This document shows, in pieces, positions 11,455 to 23,632 of a DNA stretch of 64,000 nucleotides; positions within the stretch are counted from its first letter, which is position 1, and the number at the start of each line of letters is the position of its first letter. Position numbers and translations under genes: made by a program. The DNA is from Malania oleifera (taxonomy: Eukaryota; Streptophyta; Magnoliopsida; Santalales; Ximeniaceae), in contig NC_080425.1 of NCBI RefSeq assembly GCF_029873635.1, positions 45,857,678 to 45,921,677 on the forward strand. Reading direction: 5' to 3'. The notes beneath the pieces are model-generated. The model was not told where the DNA came from and did no database searches. It worked only from the letters and a program-made list of their open reading frames with translations.

Positions 11455-13208
11455 CTTGTAACAACCTGAATATTTCATATTATAATAATCACTAAAACAA
11501 ACAGCGAAAGACCTTAAATGCAAATTACCAGAGTACTAAACCATCCCAATATAACAATATCAATCCCATTATCACAATAAAGATATGAACTCATTAACAA
11601 CATAAACAAAATAATACAACTCTAAACACGACCTTCTATCCCACTTACGTTTCACTGCGATACTCTGATTACTGTTATACTCCACATGACATCTGAAAAA
11701 TATTGGATAATTATGGGGTGAGACACTTCTCAGTAAGACGGAATAGATTATTATCAATGTGTAGCAACATGAGTTTTAGTGTATTAAGAACAAATCCATT
11801 AAATAATTAAATTTAACTTGAGAAATCATGTAAAATTGTACTCACACCTATATATTTAAAAATAATTACTTTCTTCTCAAAACATGCTCTGACTTAATAA
11901 ATTTCACTATATACATAAATTCACATATATGCATAAAAGATCCTCCCTGAATGGATAACCATATAACATCATATAATCACGCCACATGATTGGGTTGTGC
12001 GGCCCGAAGGAGGGACTTAGCCATGGCTGGCCTACCACCAGACTAAGTCAAAATTCTCTTTCTACAGTACGATTTTCCTACCGCAGCCTGGTTAGGACTC
12101 GAGGGACGGTCCACAACACTTCGCAAGCCAAATTGACTTCCATTACAAACACTATTTCTGAGCATTGTGGTTGTACTGACATATCTCTATAGCTAAGGTA
12201 CCAAGCTTATCTCTTGTCCATCAGGGTTCTTAAACCATATAATGCAATTTATAAAATAAAACTGTAACATGATATCATTTTCAAAATTCTGTATAAAATC
12301 TGACATGTTCACAATTCTGTATAAAATCTGTTGTATCATATCTCTGTATAAAACTATCATTTCATATCTCGACATAAGCCTTCTAAACTGAATTCGATAT
12401 AAAGTCGTCTGAACTGAATTCGGCATAAAGCTGTCTGACTTGTTATTTCATAACTCTGTAAAAATCCATCATATCATAATTTTGTGTAAAACTATACTTT
12501 GTTGTATATTTTCATAAAATATTCTAACAGGTTTATTTATGCTGTAACATATTCATTACTCATGCCACAAAATTTGAGTGATAATTCATAACATATAATC
12601 TGCCTAGGATGACTATATTGTTCTACTAAAAATATTAGTACAATCATCTGATAATTTTCCTAGGATAATTATATTTTTCTGCTGAAAATAATGGTATAAT
12701 CATCTCTAGGGTTTTACTTAAACTCAAATACCTAATTTTTCCCAAAACATACATATAATAAATTCAAAATTTCCATTTCCATAGGCCTAAATACTTAGAA
12801 AAACATATATATTATTAAAAAATATTCCCAAAAATCTGATATAATCAAATCCCTATAGTTTAATTTAACTTCCAAAATATTCCCAAAAATCTGATATAAT
12901 CAAATCCCTGCAGTTTAATTTAACTTAGGCATATTTAAAAAAAAAAAAAAAACTAAACATAGATATAATTAATTTCACATACTCAATTTAAATCGGGCAT
13001 ACTTTATTTAACATAAATCTAATTAAATTCACATACTCAAAATTTAATCGGGACTATTTTAAAAAAAATCTGACGTAATCTATTCCCCTTACCTTAGCCC
13101 TGGAGTGGTGCCTACGACGTGCCAACGATGAATCCACTCCGGTTAAAATGTTCAGGAGCGGAGCTGAGACCTGAATATGGTATTTGTTTTTCAATTTGGC
13201 CGAGAAAT

Positions 13209-13241
<33 letters not shown>

Positions 13242-13280
13242 TCACGACCAAATAAAAGGGGGGAGATTTGATTTCCAATT

Positions 13281-13364
13281 GATACTTCAGGATGCTTCCT
13301 GAAGTATCCTTACATATATATAAATATATACCAATTGATACTTGAGGATGCTTCCTGAAGTATC
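13281..13364. repeat. Hairpin plus local duplication in LTR
   Basis: The 28-bp hairpin GATACTTCAGGA-TGCT-TCCTGAAGTATC is followed 56 bp later by a second copy with one mismatch in the stem. The duplicated segment includes the CCAATT preceding the hairpin and is absent from the partner LTR, so it arose after insertion. Confidence 0.8.
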
Positions 13365-13496
13365 CTTACATATATAATATAAAATTATTACTACATTATA
13401 TCTTTATACTAAATGATATTGTATTAATATATACCATTATACTATATTCTATTACTTACTTAAAAAATATTCTTATTATGTTAATTAATCATCATT

Positions 13497-13497
<1 letters not shown>

Positions 13498-13550
<53 letters not shown>
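13498..13550. repeat. (ATT)n microsatellite
   Basis: About 17 consecutive ATT units lie close to the outer end of the LTR. The partner LTR has only a short ATT run at the same place. Confidence 0.95.
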
Positions 13551-13589
13551 TTCAACACTTGCATGCATATTATTTTTGGGGTCGTTACA

Positions 13590-15918
13590 CATGGGGTGGT
13601 CGGTGGCAGACCTTAGGGGTATAGATCCATCTATTTGTATGCATCAGATTCACCTTAAGCTGAATGCTAAACCTGTTTGTGAGATGCAGCCGAGGTTAAA
13701 CCCCAATATGAAGGATGTGGTGTTGAAGGTAGTGATAAAACTCCCAGATATTGAAATAATATTTCCTATTTTTGATAGTGAGTTTGTGAGGCCCAGCAGG
13801 TGGTTCCCAAGAAATCGAGAATCACAATCATTGAAAAAAATAAGGGTGAAGGTATCCCCACTCGCATCACTAGTGGGTGGTGGGTGCGCATCGATTATCT
13901 AAAGCTCAATAACCTCACCTGCAAGGACCACTTCCCATTGTCATTCATTAATCAAATCCTTAGAAAGGCTAGCGTGCCAGAACTTCTTCTATTTTTTGGA
14001 TGGGTACTCCGAGTGTAATCAAGTTGCGGTCCACCCAAATGATTAGGAGAAGACCACCTTCACCTGCCTATTCGGGGCGTTTGCCTATAGTAGGATGCCT
14101 TTTAGGCTATACAATGCACCTGTGACCTTTCAACAGTGTATGCTAGCCATTTTCTCTGATATGGTTGAAAAATTCCTCGAGGTGTTCATGGATGACTTTT
14201 CTGTGTTCGGACCCTCCTTTGTTGCATGCTTGGAAAACCTATCTAAAGTTCTCAAAAGATGCGTGGACACGAACCTAGTATTGAGTTGGGAAAAGAGTCA
14301 TTTTATGGCTTAAGAGGGCATAGTGTTAAGACATATTGTTTCCACTAGGGGGATCGAACTCGATAGAGCCAAGGTAGAGTTAATTTCAAAACTTCCTCCC
14401 CCTAGCTCCATTAAACAAGTTTGGTTGTTCTTAGGGCACACTGGTTTCTACCAACAATTCATCAAGGATTTTAGCGAAATTTCTCAGCCCTTGACCAACT
14501 TGTTAGTCAAAGATGCACCCTTTGAGTTCGATAAAATTGTCTAATTGCATTTGAAACTCTTAGGACTCTTCTTTCTACCACTCTCATCATGCAACCCCCA
14601 ATTGGTCTCTCCCTTTTAAGATCATGTGCGATGCGTCGAATTACATTGTAGGGGCCATGTTGGGCCAACAAGCTAACAAATTGCCCCATGTGATCTACTA
14701 CACTAGTAAGAATCTTCAAGGACCCTAATTAAACTGCACTACCACCGAGAAAGAGCTTCTAACAGTAGTCTTCGAGCTTGATAAGTTTTGCTCATATCTC
14801 CTAGGGTCAAAGGTCTTCATTTATTCCAATTATGCTACTTTGTGGTACCTTCTTACCAAGAAAGAGACCAAACCTAGGTTGATTAGGTGGATTATGCTTT
14901 TACAGGAGTTCGATTATGAGATTTGGGATAGGAAAGGGATAGAAAATCATGTAGTCGATCATTTGTCCCTCATTCTACCCCTATTCAGTCCAAGACTCCT
15001 TCCTTGATGAGCAATTCTTCACAGTGTCTTCTAAGCTCCCATGGTTCGCTATGATTGTGAACTACTTAGTCATGGGAGTCATTCATCACGATTGGACACA
15101 CTGGGAGAAAGCCAAATTCTTCTCCTAAGTGCACCATTATATATGGGAAGACCGTGACCTTTTCAAAATTTTCCTAAATTCAATAATTCGATGATGTGCT
15201 CCTGAAAGTGAGTAACCCCACATACTTAAGTTCTGTCATATGTTAGAGTGCATTGGTCACTTTAGTGGGAAGAAAATACCATCCAAAGTGCTTCAAAGAG
15301 GATTCTTTTGGCCTACACTTTTCCAATATGCTCAGGTGTTTTGCAGAGCATATTTGAGGTGTCAGCAGACTGGGAATACCTCTCGGTGTGACATGATGCC
15401 TTTTACACCCTATTCTAGTAGTCGAGCTCTTTGATGTTTGGGGTATCGAATTTTTGGGTTCATTCCCTACTTCTAAAGGGTATGAGTACATACTTGTTGC
15501 GGTGGACTATGTTTAGAAGTGGGTAGAGGTGGTCGCGACTAGGACCAATGACCATCGAATGGTTGTTAAATTTCTTAAGGGTCTCTTAAGTCGTTTCAGT
15601 CCCCCCCGAGCTATCATTAGCAATGAGGGAACTCATTTCCTCAATAGTAATTTTGCAGCACTCTTTCTCAAATATCCCATCACTCATAAGGTAGCCACTT
15701 CGTACCATCTGTAGACTAGTGGACAGGTTGAGGTATGAAATCGTGAAATCAAACGCATCCTTGAGAAAACTATGAGGCTAGATAGAAAAGATTGATCGTC
15801 TCGGCTAGATGATGCTCTATGGGTGTATAGAACAGCCTACAAGAACCCTATCAGTATGTCCCCATATCGATTGGTATACGGTAAGGTCTATCACCTCTTG
15901 GTTGAGTTAAAGCATAAG
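13590..15918 (+). pseudogene. Athila/Tat pol: RT, RNase H and start of integrase
   Basis: It begins with the Athila-type RT entry (MGWSVADLRGIDPS...) and passes through PKKSRITI near 13805, a DYLKLN segment, KDHFPL, MPFRLYNAPVTFQQCM at 14095, and VFMDD, whose FMDD catalytic box is at 14185-14196. The connection GFYQQFIKDFSEIS follows at about 14450. RNase H traces ([14 protein letters not shown] at about 14730) and integrase (GFFWPTLF at about 15300, RAIISNEGTHFLN at about 15610, YRLVYGK at about 15870) complete it. Several frameshifts and stops make it non-functional. At 15918 it is cut mid-codon run by a Copia element and resumes at 25920. Confidence 0.9.
15914..15918. repeat. Target site duplication ATAAG (left copy)
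   Basis: ATAAG precedes the TG of the Copia LTR. The same ATAAG follows the closing CA at 25915-25919. Removing the insert and one copy restores continuous Athila pol reading. Confidence 0.95.
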
Positions 15919-18210
15919 TGTTGGCCTTATAGGACTTAAAATCTTGTTATCTTGTTTTGATACTAACAAACAAGTGGAACTTAACATTCTTGTGTGAGTA
16001 ATGTTATCTTAGGGCTCATATATGAGAAAGTAGGTCAAAGTGCTCACAAAGATCAAATGAAACTTAAAAGAGTCAAAGCATGGATTTAAAGATGATATTT
16101 TAAAACTTGAAGAAAATGAGGACATAGATGATAAGCCAAAGAAAAGTTAGAAGTCAAAAGAGTAAAATAAAAGCAAAGAGAAAGAGCTCAAAAAAAGACA
16201 AAGCATGAAGACTCAAGAAGTGAAAAGTCTTAGAAGTCTTTATGTAAGTACTTTAATGTTTAAATATCATTGGAAATATTATAAAGCTTTTAAGTTAACC
16301 TATTGGACCTAAATACCTTTTAAAATATTTGGAAAATATTTTTATAAGGTCAAAATATATTTCAAAAAGGTTAAAACTATTTTTGGAATGAAAAGCACCA
16401 AAAAGAGGTTTTTCCAAATGCTGTCATTTTTCATACATACGCTTTGAGGGGCATTTTTATTTACCAAAGACTCCTTAGTTTAAAAAGTGTTCAACACAAA
16501 AGTAATAAGATTTTCTCTTCTCTTTCGTTTGAAACCAAGAACACCTAATTTGGAGTTATGTATAAAAAGTTATGACTAAAATATTGAAGCGGGGTCAAAG
16601 TTGTTAGCCAACTGAACACTGTTCACAGGGGGAACTTCAAATGACTGAACAGTAGACAGAACCACTTTAGACGACCAAAGTGTAACTTCAAACATCTGAA
16701 GAACTTCTTCAGATGACTGAAGTTTAAGTTCATTCATCTGAAGATTTTTGATGAAATTCTTTAAAGAGGCAGAACCACCTCAGATAACTGAACCCGAGAC
16801 TTCAGTCATTTGAACACTATTAACGGGCAGAAATTTTAAAAGTTTTATTAAATATCCGTTGCTTGGGCTCCAAACTTTTTAAAATCTTGGCAAACACTCC
16901 AAGCAAACTTTAGCAACATGGAAACAAGTATGATTTCCTATAAATAGATGGTTTTCCAAATCAAAACTCGTCCAAGAATTGAAATTTTTGATTAAGAAGC
17001 TGAAAGCACTCTTGTTCTTACAAAGCTTTCTTGTTCACTCATTGCAAATCTCTTTTACTGAGATATTCTGAAGTGCTGATCCTTCCTCCTTTGAATTCCT
17101 ACTGCTAATCCTCATCTAAGAAGGATATTGGTGAATTCTACACTTGAGCTTCATTCTATTTCATATTGATATTTCTACATTGAAGTATATAGTGCTGAAA
17201 TTGTACTAACTTGCTCTTTGTGAGAGTATATTTATATGAAAATTATATCTTGTTTCTTGTAGTTCTTTGACGTTCCAAGGATTGTTTGGATCGTTGGCTA
17301 AGCAAGGGGATATTTCTTAGAGAGGCGGGCTCTAACCTAAAGGAGTGACCAAACAAGGGGACATCATTTGGAGAAGGCAGACTCTAGCCTTAACCAAGGA
17401 GTATTGTAAAGGTTTGTTCCACTTGTTAAAGGAACAGGTTTAGTGAATTCTTTGGTGGTTTGCCAAGGCGAGGATGTAAGTTAGGTATAAGTCGAACCTC
17501 GTAAAAATCCCGATTTCACTCTCTCTTTTCCTTTACTCTTTATTTTCAGTTCATATACAACTGCGTGGATGTTTTAAATATCTAAATCATACATACTACA
17601 TATATTTGGAAATCAAGTAAACTTAAAGTCCATTTTTTATTTGGGTTGCGGAAACCGAAAAGAAGTACGTTGGTTACACCATATCTTGCGAAAACCATAC
17701 GGGAGTACGTTAGTTGGTTAACGTCCCAAAGATAAATAAACTAAGAGTTTATTTGAATTCTAAATATTGAGAAGAGTGTGGATATTGTGTTGATTGAATG
17801 TTATGTTACACATCTTATTGAAGAAGCAAATCTATCAATACAAGGCTTTATATCAGCAAATACAAATTTTGTATATACATGGCTTATATAAACAAACAAA
17901 TCATATTAAGTTCTTATATTACCAAAGTGTTGAATGTATTAATTTTGTTTTGGGTGTTTACTTTCAAATTGTGATTGATTGGTTTGGTTAAATGATTACT
18001 TGGATGATTGATTACTTGGATGGTTGAATGATTGTATGATTAAAGATTGAATTAAGAAATAAGATTTTGTTGAAAGTTTGAAAAATCAACAAGAAGTTAA
18101 GAATTCATTAAAAAGACTTAAAAGAAATTAATACTTCTTAAATAGAATTAAAAGAAAGTTTTAAAATCCAATTCACCCCCCCCCCTCTTGGGACTACACC
18201 TTACTTTTCA
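15919..18210 (+). repeat. 5' LTR of the SIRE-like element (2292 bp)
   Basis: It opens TGTTGGCC and closes TTACTTTTCA. Landmarks shared with the other SIRE-like LTRs here are a conserved GGCGAGGA.GTAAG..CGAACCTCGTAAAAA block at about 17466-17510 and a C-run followed by TCTTGGGA near the 3' end. An array of TTCAGATGACTGAA-type palindromes spans 16636-16814. The open frame at 17794-17991 occurs inside both LTRs of this element and has no protein signature. Confidence 0.95.
16636..16814. repeat. Array of TTCAGA(C/T)GACTGAA palindromes, 5' LTR
   Basis: About seven degenerate copies of a 14-bp near-palindrome occur, many separated by short spacers of 7-15 bp. The same array is in the 3' LTR at 24350-24528 and in two other solo LTRs. 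Confidence 0.85.
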
Positions 18211-18212
18211 AT

Positions 18213-18224
18213 TGGTATCAGAGC
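18213..18224 (+). promoter_or_regulatory. Primer binding site of the SIRE-like element
   Basis: TGGTATCAGAGC is an exact complement to the 3' end of initiator-Met tRNA, two bases after the LTR end. Confidence 0.95.
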
Positions 18225-18267
18225 AGGGTTATAGCAAATCTTAATTAGTAGCTATAAAAAGATCTTA

Positions 18268-18958
18268 ATGGCTAACTTAGGCATAGCTCCTTTTGGAGAG
18301 GGACAATCTTCTACTAGGCCACCAATCTTTTGTGGACACAACTATACATTTTATAAAAAGAGAATGTAAATATACCTTCAAACCATGGATTGGAAAGCTT
18401 GGGAGTTTGTCATGGATGGTGATCTAATTCCTACCATATTAGTAGATGGAAAACAAATACCTAAGGAAAAGAAAGACATGACTAAAAGAGATTATAAAAT
18501 GTTGCAAATAAACTCTAGTGCTATGAATGCTTTATATTGTGCTTTAGATGCAAATGAATTTAATAGAGTAATGGCTTGCAAATCAGCTAAGGAAATATGG
18601 GACGAGCTTGAAGTCACTTACGAAGGCACTATAGATGATAGGGATAATAGGATTGATTTGCTTACAAGTGAATATGAAGCCTTTAGGATGAACTCGGATG
18701 AATCCATAACTAATATGTTTACTAGGTTCACTCACATAATCAATTCCCTAAATGCACTAGGAAAAACCTACACTACTTATGAGATGATAAGGAAAATTCT
18801 TAGAGGGCTGCCACCTAAATGGGAACCAAAAGCCACTGCTATAACGGAAGGAAGAAATCTGAAAACCACTTCCTTAGATGAGCTTATAGGTTCTTTACTC
18901 ACATATGAAATGGCAATGAATGAAAAGAGTGGAAAAACCAAAGCCCAAGATTCAATAG
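18268..18958 (+). pseudogene. SIRE-like Copia gag, first part
   Basis: ATG at 18268 opens a gag with the MANLGIAPF.. start and a stop (TAA 18367-18369) at about codon 34. The open frame from 18385 then gives 190 residues with the UBN2-type Copia gag core: WKAWEFVMDGD, a MNALYCAL..NEF..V..C.SAKEIWDELEVTYEG segment, and a MIRKILRGLPPKWEPK segment. It is interrupted after ...AQDSI by a solo LTR and continues at 21152. The product would form the nucleocapsid of the particle. Confidence 0.9.
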
Positions 18959-19245
18959 TGTTGACCTTATAGGTCACACCCTGGTTTTGATAATGACAAA
19001 TACAATTGTATTTAATAAATATCTAGTCATGTGCAGGTTCATATTAGCATATCTTCAGTGGCACGTGAAAAGCTCAAAGACATGAAGACAATTTCATACT
19101 CTTAATTGTAATGGTTTTTAAATGAAATTTGTCTGTAATAGTAATTAGGGTTTTCGGTTTGTAATAAGCACACACATCACATGCATGATTTAATTTGTAA
19201 GCTCAAACCGAACCATGGATGAGATAGGACCTTAGAGTGCACCTT

Positions 19246-19773
19246 CGGTCGACCGACACCGAACATTCTCGGTGTTTCCAAATTGGACCCCAAGTGACCT
19301 TAGGACACATACATATGTCACATATGTTTATTAGGCACTTGAAATAGACTTATTTGGGTCAATTCGGGACCGAAATGCACACTTAGTGCACTTTCGGTCG
19401 ACCGGCCAATTCAGTTCAATTTGGCCCGGTCGACCGAAACCAGTCCGGGTCAACTATTTGACCCAGGCCCGATCGACCGAGCCCTTATAGGTCATTTGAC
19501 CTCGGTCGACCGAACCACCTAGGAGTCAACAGTTTGACCTCCCGGTTGACCGACCAGATTTGTACTCCAACTACCTGGTCGACCGAGGGGTCTTGGGAGG
19601 ATTCCCAACTGGCTGGTCGATCGAGCCATGCAGTTCAAAAAGGGGCCGGTCAACCGAACCTCGAAAATTTGGCAAATCGCCCTCTCCGGTCGACCAAGCC
19701 ACTTAGTTCAAAATACCCTTGGTCAACCAAGCTACTTGAGTCCTGGTTGACCGAACCATTTTTGGTCGACCGG
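19246..19773. repeat. Array of CGGTCGACCG palindromes in solo LTR
   Basis: About thirteen copies of a degenerate CGGTCGACCGA motif occur over 530 bp, several exact (GGTCGACC) and others with one or two C-to-T or G-to-A changes (GGTTGACC, GGTCAACC). Spacing is irregular, about 20-65 bp. Confidence 0.85.
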
Positions 19774-20416
19774 ACCTCTCGGGTTGGTCCTATTTTTATC
19801 GCGGTTAATAATTTTTTTAACAGGGTTAAATTATCTTAAGTGTCATTAAACTTTTCCAATAATTCCTAATAAGTCCCCAACGGTCAAAATTTTCAGCATG
19901 TCTATATATACTCCTTCATTTGGTGGATTAAACACCGATTAACAAAAAGATTAAGAAATCCTCTCTCAAGCAAAAAAAAAATATTCTATCTTGCCTCTCA
20001 GTGCTCAAATCTTTTTGAAACCTACTCAAGCTTACCTTCTTCTTCCATCCATATTTTTTGTAAGTGTATTGAGTATTGTTATCTATAGGTTTGCTCTCCA
20101 TATTGTTGCACATTTGAATCGATCTTTTGAGAGCATAACCTAAGTTTTCTTAGGAGGCTTTGCCAATAAGCCTACCCTAAGAAAGACTTGTGGTGACTTC
20201 CCAAGTATTGCATTCTCATTGCAATATCTTAGGAAGTTCGTATTTTGTTTGGGGCTCGCAAAAATACTTTCAAACATATTCGAATATCTTGTGGTGTTCA
20301 TATTGATATATTTGTGAAAAGGTATTTGTGTGTGTGATATATTAATCTTTGTAGTAATATCCATTCAAATCTATATCATTTGCTTAAGTACAAGGATTAC
20401 TTATATCTTGTAGTCC

Positions 20417-20418
20417 AA

Positions 20419-20466
<48 letters not shown>
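20417..20466. repeat. (AT)n microsatellite
   Basis: About 24 uninterrupted AT units lie inside the solo LTR. Confidence 0.95.
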
Positions 20467-20469
<3 letters not shown>

Positions 20470-21151
20470 TGGGATTGGCACATTCTATTGAGTTATATTA
20501 TTGAGGCCTGTTTAATACTCTGTGTGAACACGTTTGTTTGAACACTCTAAAATACACAGATTATCATTGACACTCTCACGTACTTGCTACACTGATAGAA
20601 AACATTGTTGAGAGTTGAAATACTTAGACCACACAGAGCTTACATTATTAAATTATCTGTGGTGTTTGTGTGTGTGCGCATTTGTGGTACAAATCTGCTT
20701 TACGTGAAAGCACTCTTGTATTGTACCTTTGATTGTAAATCTGAGAGATTCCAGGCGTGGCCTGAGGGGGCGGTAATCCAGCCCGGTAAGGATTGTTGTA
20801 AAGGTTGAGGTCAATCCTGTGGTAATTTGACCTGGTTTGTATAGGTGCTGCTCCACCCGTTTAAGTGAGCAAGGTATTGTGATAATCCTTGTGCTGGTTA
20901 GCCAAGGCGGGGACGTAGGCAGTTGGCCGAACCTCGATAACATATCTGCGTGTCATCTTCTCTTTACTACTTTCTGGTGCTTGAATGATTGTTTAAACTG
21001 TTTTATTTAATTTCAGGTATATTTACATTATTTGCACTAGATTGACCCTAGGCTTGTGAACATACTGCTGCTAGGAGGAATACCTAGAAGATAAAATTTT
21101 AAAATACCAATTCACCCCCCCTCTTGGGTTCACGGTAAAGCTAACAAATAG

Positions 21152-22340
21152 CCTTTAAAGCTTTAAAAGAAAACTCAAGTAGTGAAATGGATGAAGATGA
21201 AGAAGCCTTCATATCTAAAAAGCTAGCAAGGATACTAAGAAGGAGGAACAAATTCAAGAGAAGTAATCAAAACTCCAAATTAGAAGAAGAAGTCAGTAAG
21301 AAATCAAAGAACAAAACTCCTACGTGTTATAATTGTAACAAAGTTGGACATATAAAATTGGAATGTCCACTACTAAAGAAAGAGTCTAAGAAGAAAAAGA
21401 AAAAGGCCATGAAAGCCACTACTTGGGACATGATGAGTACAAGTAGTTCTGAAATTGAATCAAGTGACCAAGAGGTTGCTTATATGTGCTTTATGGCTTG
21501 GGACGATGAGGAAAGCTCTACAGCCAAATCCTTAGATAATTCTTGTAGTAATTCTTCAAATGAATCCAATGATGAGGGTATGTCATCTTATGAAGAACTA
21601 CAAAATAATCTATTCAAAGTACATAAGATGCTGATCAAAGTAAATAAACAAAATGCTTCATTGAAGAATAAGAATGAAGGTATAATGAAAGAATTAGAAT
21701 CCCTTAAGAATGCTGAAAGGGAAAAGAATTCAAGGGTCAAGAAAATTGAAAATAAGTATGATGTTGCAATGAAAGAATTAGAAGCTAAAACTCTTGCTGA
21801 AAAAGAAAACGACTTGAAAATTAAAGAATTATAATGCATGAATGAAAAAATGATAGAAGACCTTAGATCCCTATCCTCTACAGTATATGAGAAAGATATA
21901 TATATTTTTGAATTAGAGGATAAAATAAGAAAATTATCTCCAGAATTAGAAAAATCACTAAAGAAGGTTGACAACAAGAAAAAGATAGAAATAAATGATC
22001 TCAAGAATCAAATTGAAGATAAAGAGAAGATAATTCATAACTTCACTAAAGGAAAGGCTAATTTTGATAAAATGATAGGCTTGCAAAGGATGACTTTGAT
22101 TTTAACGGGGTTGAAAATACAAAGAAAAAGAATTTTTACATGGGATATTTTTCGAAAGCCTCCAAAAACTATGCTACCACATCTAGTAATGCCTACACTA
22201 ATACAATATGCTATAAATGTAAGCAAAAAGGGCATATAAAGTTTGAATGTCCATTTAAGAGAAAGGGTGTGAAAACTAAACAAGTATGGAGAATTAAGGA
22301 AACATCCTTTATTAAACCAAGCGGACCCAAGAAAGTATAG
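21152..22340 (+). pseudogene. SIRE-like Copia gag, second part with two zinc knuckles
   Basis: It continues in frame as AFKALKENSSSEMDEDEEAF. A CX2CX4HX4C zinc knuckle (CYNCNKVGHIKLEC) is at 21325-21366. A long charged coiled coil follows (about 21600-22060), and a second CX2CX4HX4C knuckle (CYKCKQKGHIKFEC) is at 22209-22250. It ends at a PSGPKKV segment that in SIRE-type elements leads into protease. An in-frame TAA at 21832-21834 and a frameshift near 22090 break it. Instead of pol, AT-rich sequence follows up to the PPT. Confidence 0.88.
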
Positions 22341-23618
22341 GTACCAAGATGAAAGACTAATTTATAAAAAAAAAATTTCATGGATTAAGTCATTCCCCTT
22401 TAAAAATTAAGAAAGCAACTTAAATTCATGATCAACAAACGAACTAGTTGAAATAGAAAAACTTAAAGATGAGTTTAAGAGCTTATTATAACAAATTCAA
22501 AATTGCATTGTTGGCTAAAATCATAGGATGATTTTTTACAAGGCTTAACTTAAGAAAAATATTAAGAAATATCAAATTGAGCGTATTACATAAGTGCTTT
22601 GATTAAGAAAAAAGATATTTGAGAATGAAAGCTGATATGCTACATGCTTACATGCCTATATGATATGCTATATGCTACATGTGTATGACTTGACTTGACT
22701 TGACTTATATTGAAATTTTATGGCTCACTATAGTGAAAATTTGAGCATGAGATTATTGAGCAAAAGCATGATTTTTGATATAAGATTAATCCTTGACCAT
22801 GCATGCTATTGATGAATCACGTGGATATACTTACTGCTCTTTATATTGGTATCCATGAGCTATGAAAGATATTTTTGATATCCATGAACTATGCATGATG
22901 TGATATTAGCTTTGCTATCTATAAAGTATTTTTGTAATCACATTTTAAAATTTTAATTGGTATCACAATTTAAAAGGCTCAATTGGTATCACAAATTGAT
23001 AATTAAGAATGATAAGCATAATTGAACTCATGAGCATGTTATGATATTGATGATAACATGATATTGGTATTTGATGAGTGTGTTCATGAGAACATACAAT
23101 ATATGAATCAATATATAAAGCATGGATAATAAACTTAAAAGCATAATTGGTATCAAATCTGAATGTATTAAATTCAGGGGGAGTATTATGACTTATTGCT
23201 TGTATTATGTTTCTTCCCTAATTAATAAATTGGAATCATGGAATAAATAATTGGTATCATGAATTATTATGCATGCTGAAGTTTTAAAGAACTATATTTT
23301 TTTATTGTTGCTCATAGCCTTAGTATTTAAAGGCTTACTCTTTTTGATCGATATCAAAAGGGGGAGAAGTTTTAGGCAGCAAAAATTAAGCATGATATTA
23401 AAAATTGGAGGCTTACTCAAATTTATATCTAAAGGAGGACAAGTACTTGATATTGATTGATATTAATATTGAATAATGTGATTTTGATATATGAGCATGA
23501 TAGTAAAAGAGTTTTTGAATTTGATCATGATATTGTTAAGTTTGTCAATATGATGCTTATTGAAAGAGGGAGCCTTTTTAAGGCTTACTCAAATTTTTGC
23601 TCCTTGTTTTCCATCATC
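22341..23618 (+). other. Non-coding internal region of the gag-only element
   Basis: This is about 1.3 kb of AT-rich sequence with repeated phrases (AATTGGTATCA at about 22956, 22983, 23144 and 23251; GCTTACTC; several GGGGGAG stretches). No protease, integrase or RT motif is found. The open frames at 23269-23460 and 23457-23714 lack domain features, and the second runs into the LTR. Confidence 0.6.
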
Positions 23619-23630
23619 AAAAAGGGGGAG
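23619..23630 (+). promoter_or_regulatory. Polypurine tract of the SIRE-like element
   Basis: CAAAAAGGGGGAG (from 23618) ends two bases before the 3' LTR start TGTTGGCC. Additional AAAGGGGGAG-like copies lie upstream, for example near 23356. Confidence 0.85.
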
Positions 23631-23632
23631 AT

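Larger units (their letters stand above)
5389..13589 (-). mobile_element. Degenerate Tekay/Del-like Gypsy element (minus strand)
   Basis: In transcription order on minus: 5' LTR 13589-11457, PBS 11454-11444, eroded gag/protease region, RT and RNase H remains, PPT 7357-7344, 3' LTR 7343-5389. The integrase that should lie between RNase H and the PPT is not recognisable: only about 300 bp separate them. The outer end of the left LTR lacks about 150 bp present in the right copy, so the left target duplication is lost. The right flank is Athila pol, so this element landed in or beside the Athila element. Confidence 0.85.
11457..13589 (-). repeat. 5' LTR of minus-strand Tekay-like element
   Basis: This is an intact 2133-bp LTR with inverted termini (TGTAACAACC at left, GGGTCGTTACA at right). 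It holds a (GA)n tract at about 13208-13239, a duplicated hairpin at 13281-13364 and an ATT microsatellite at about 13498-13550. The partner is 5389-7343. The plus-strand open frames in this LTR have no recognisable product. Confidence 0.9.
18959..21146 (+). mobile_element. Solo LTR, Copia SIRE-like, with GGTCGACC array
   Basis: It starts TGTTGACC, ends GCTAACA and is flanked by AATAG at 18954-18958 and 21147-21151. No second LTR, PBS or internal region is present, so it is a solo LTR left by LTR-LTR recombination. The 3' part shares the GCCAAGGCGGGGACGTAGGC..CCGAACCTCG block (about 20900-20935) and the C-run plus TCTTGGG end with the other SIRE-like LTRs. Its body differs strongly from theirs. 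The gag frame it disrupts resumes directly after the right AATAG. Confidence 0.93.

Noticed and set aside
17794..17991. Small plus-strand frame and its twin at 25478-25708
   Set aside because: Both lie at the same place in the two LTRs of one element. The composition is low-complexity and no start context or domain is seen.
18959..21146. Full-length Copia element
   Set aside because: There is no second LTR, PBS or internal coding sequence, and the target duplication closes on a single LTR.
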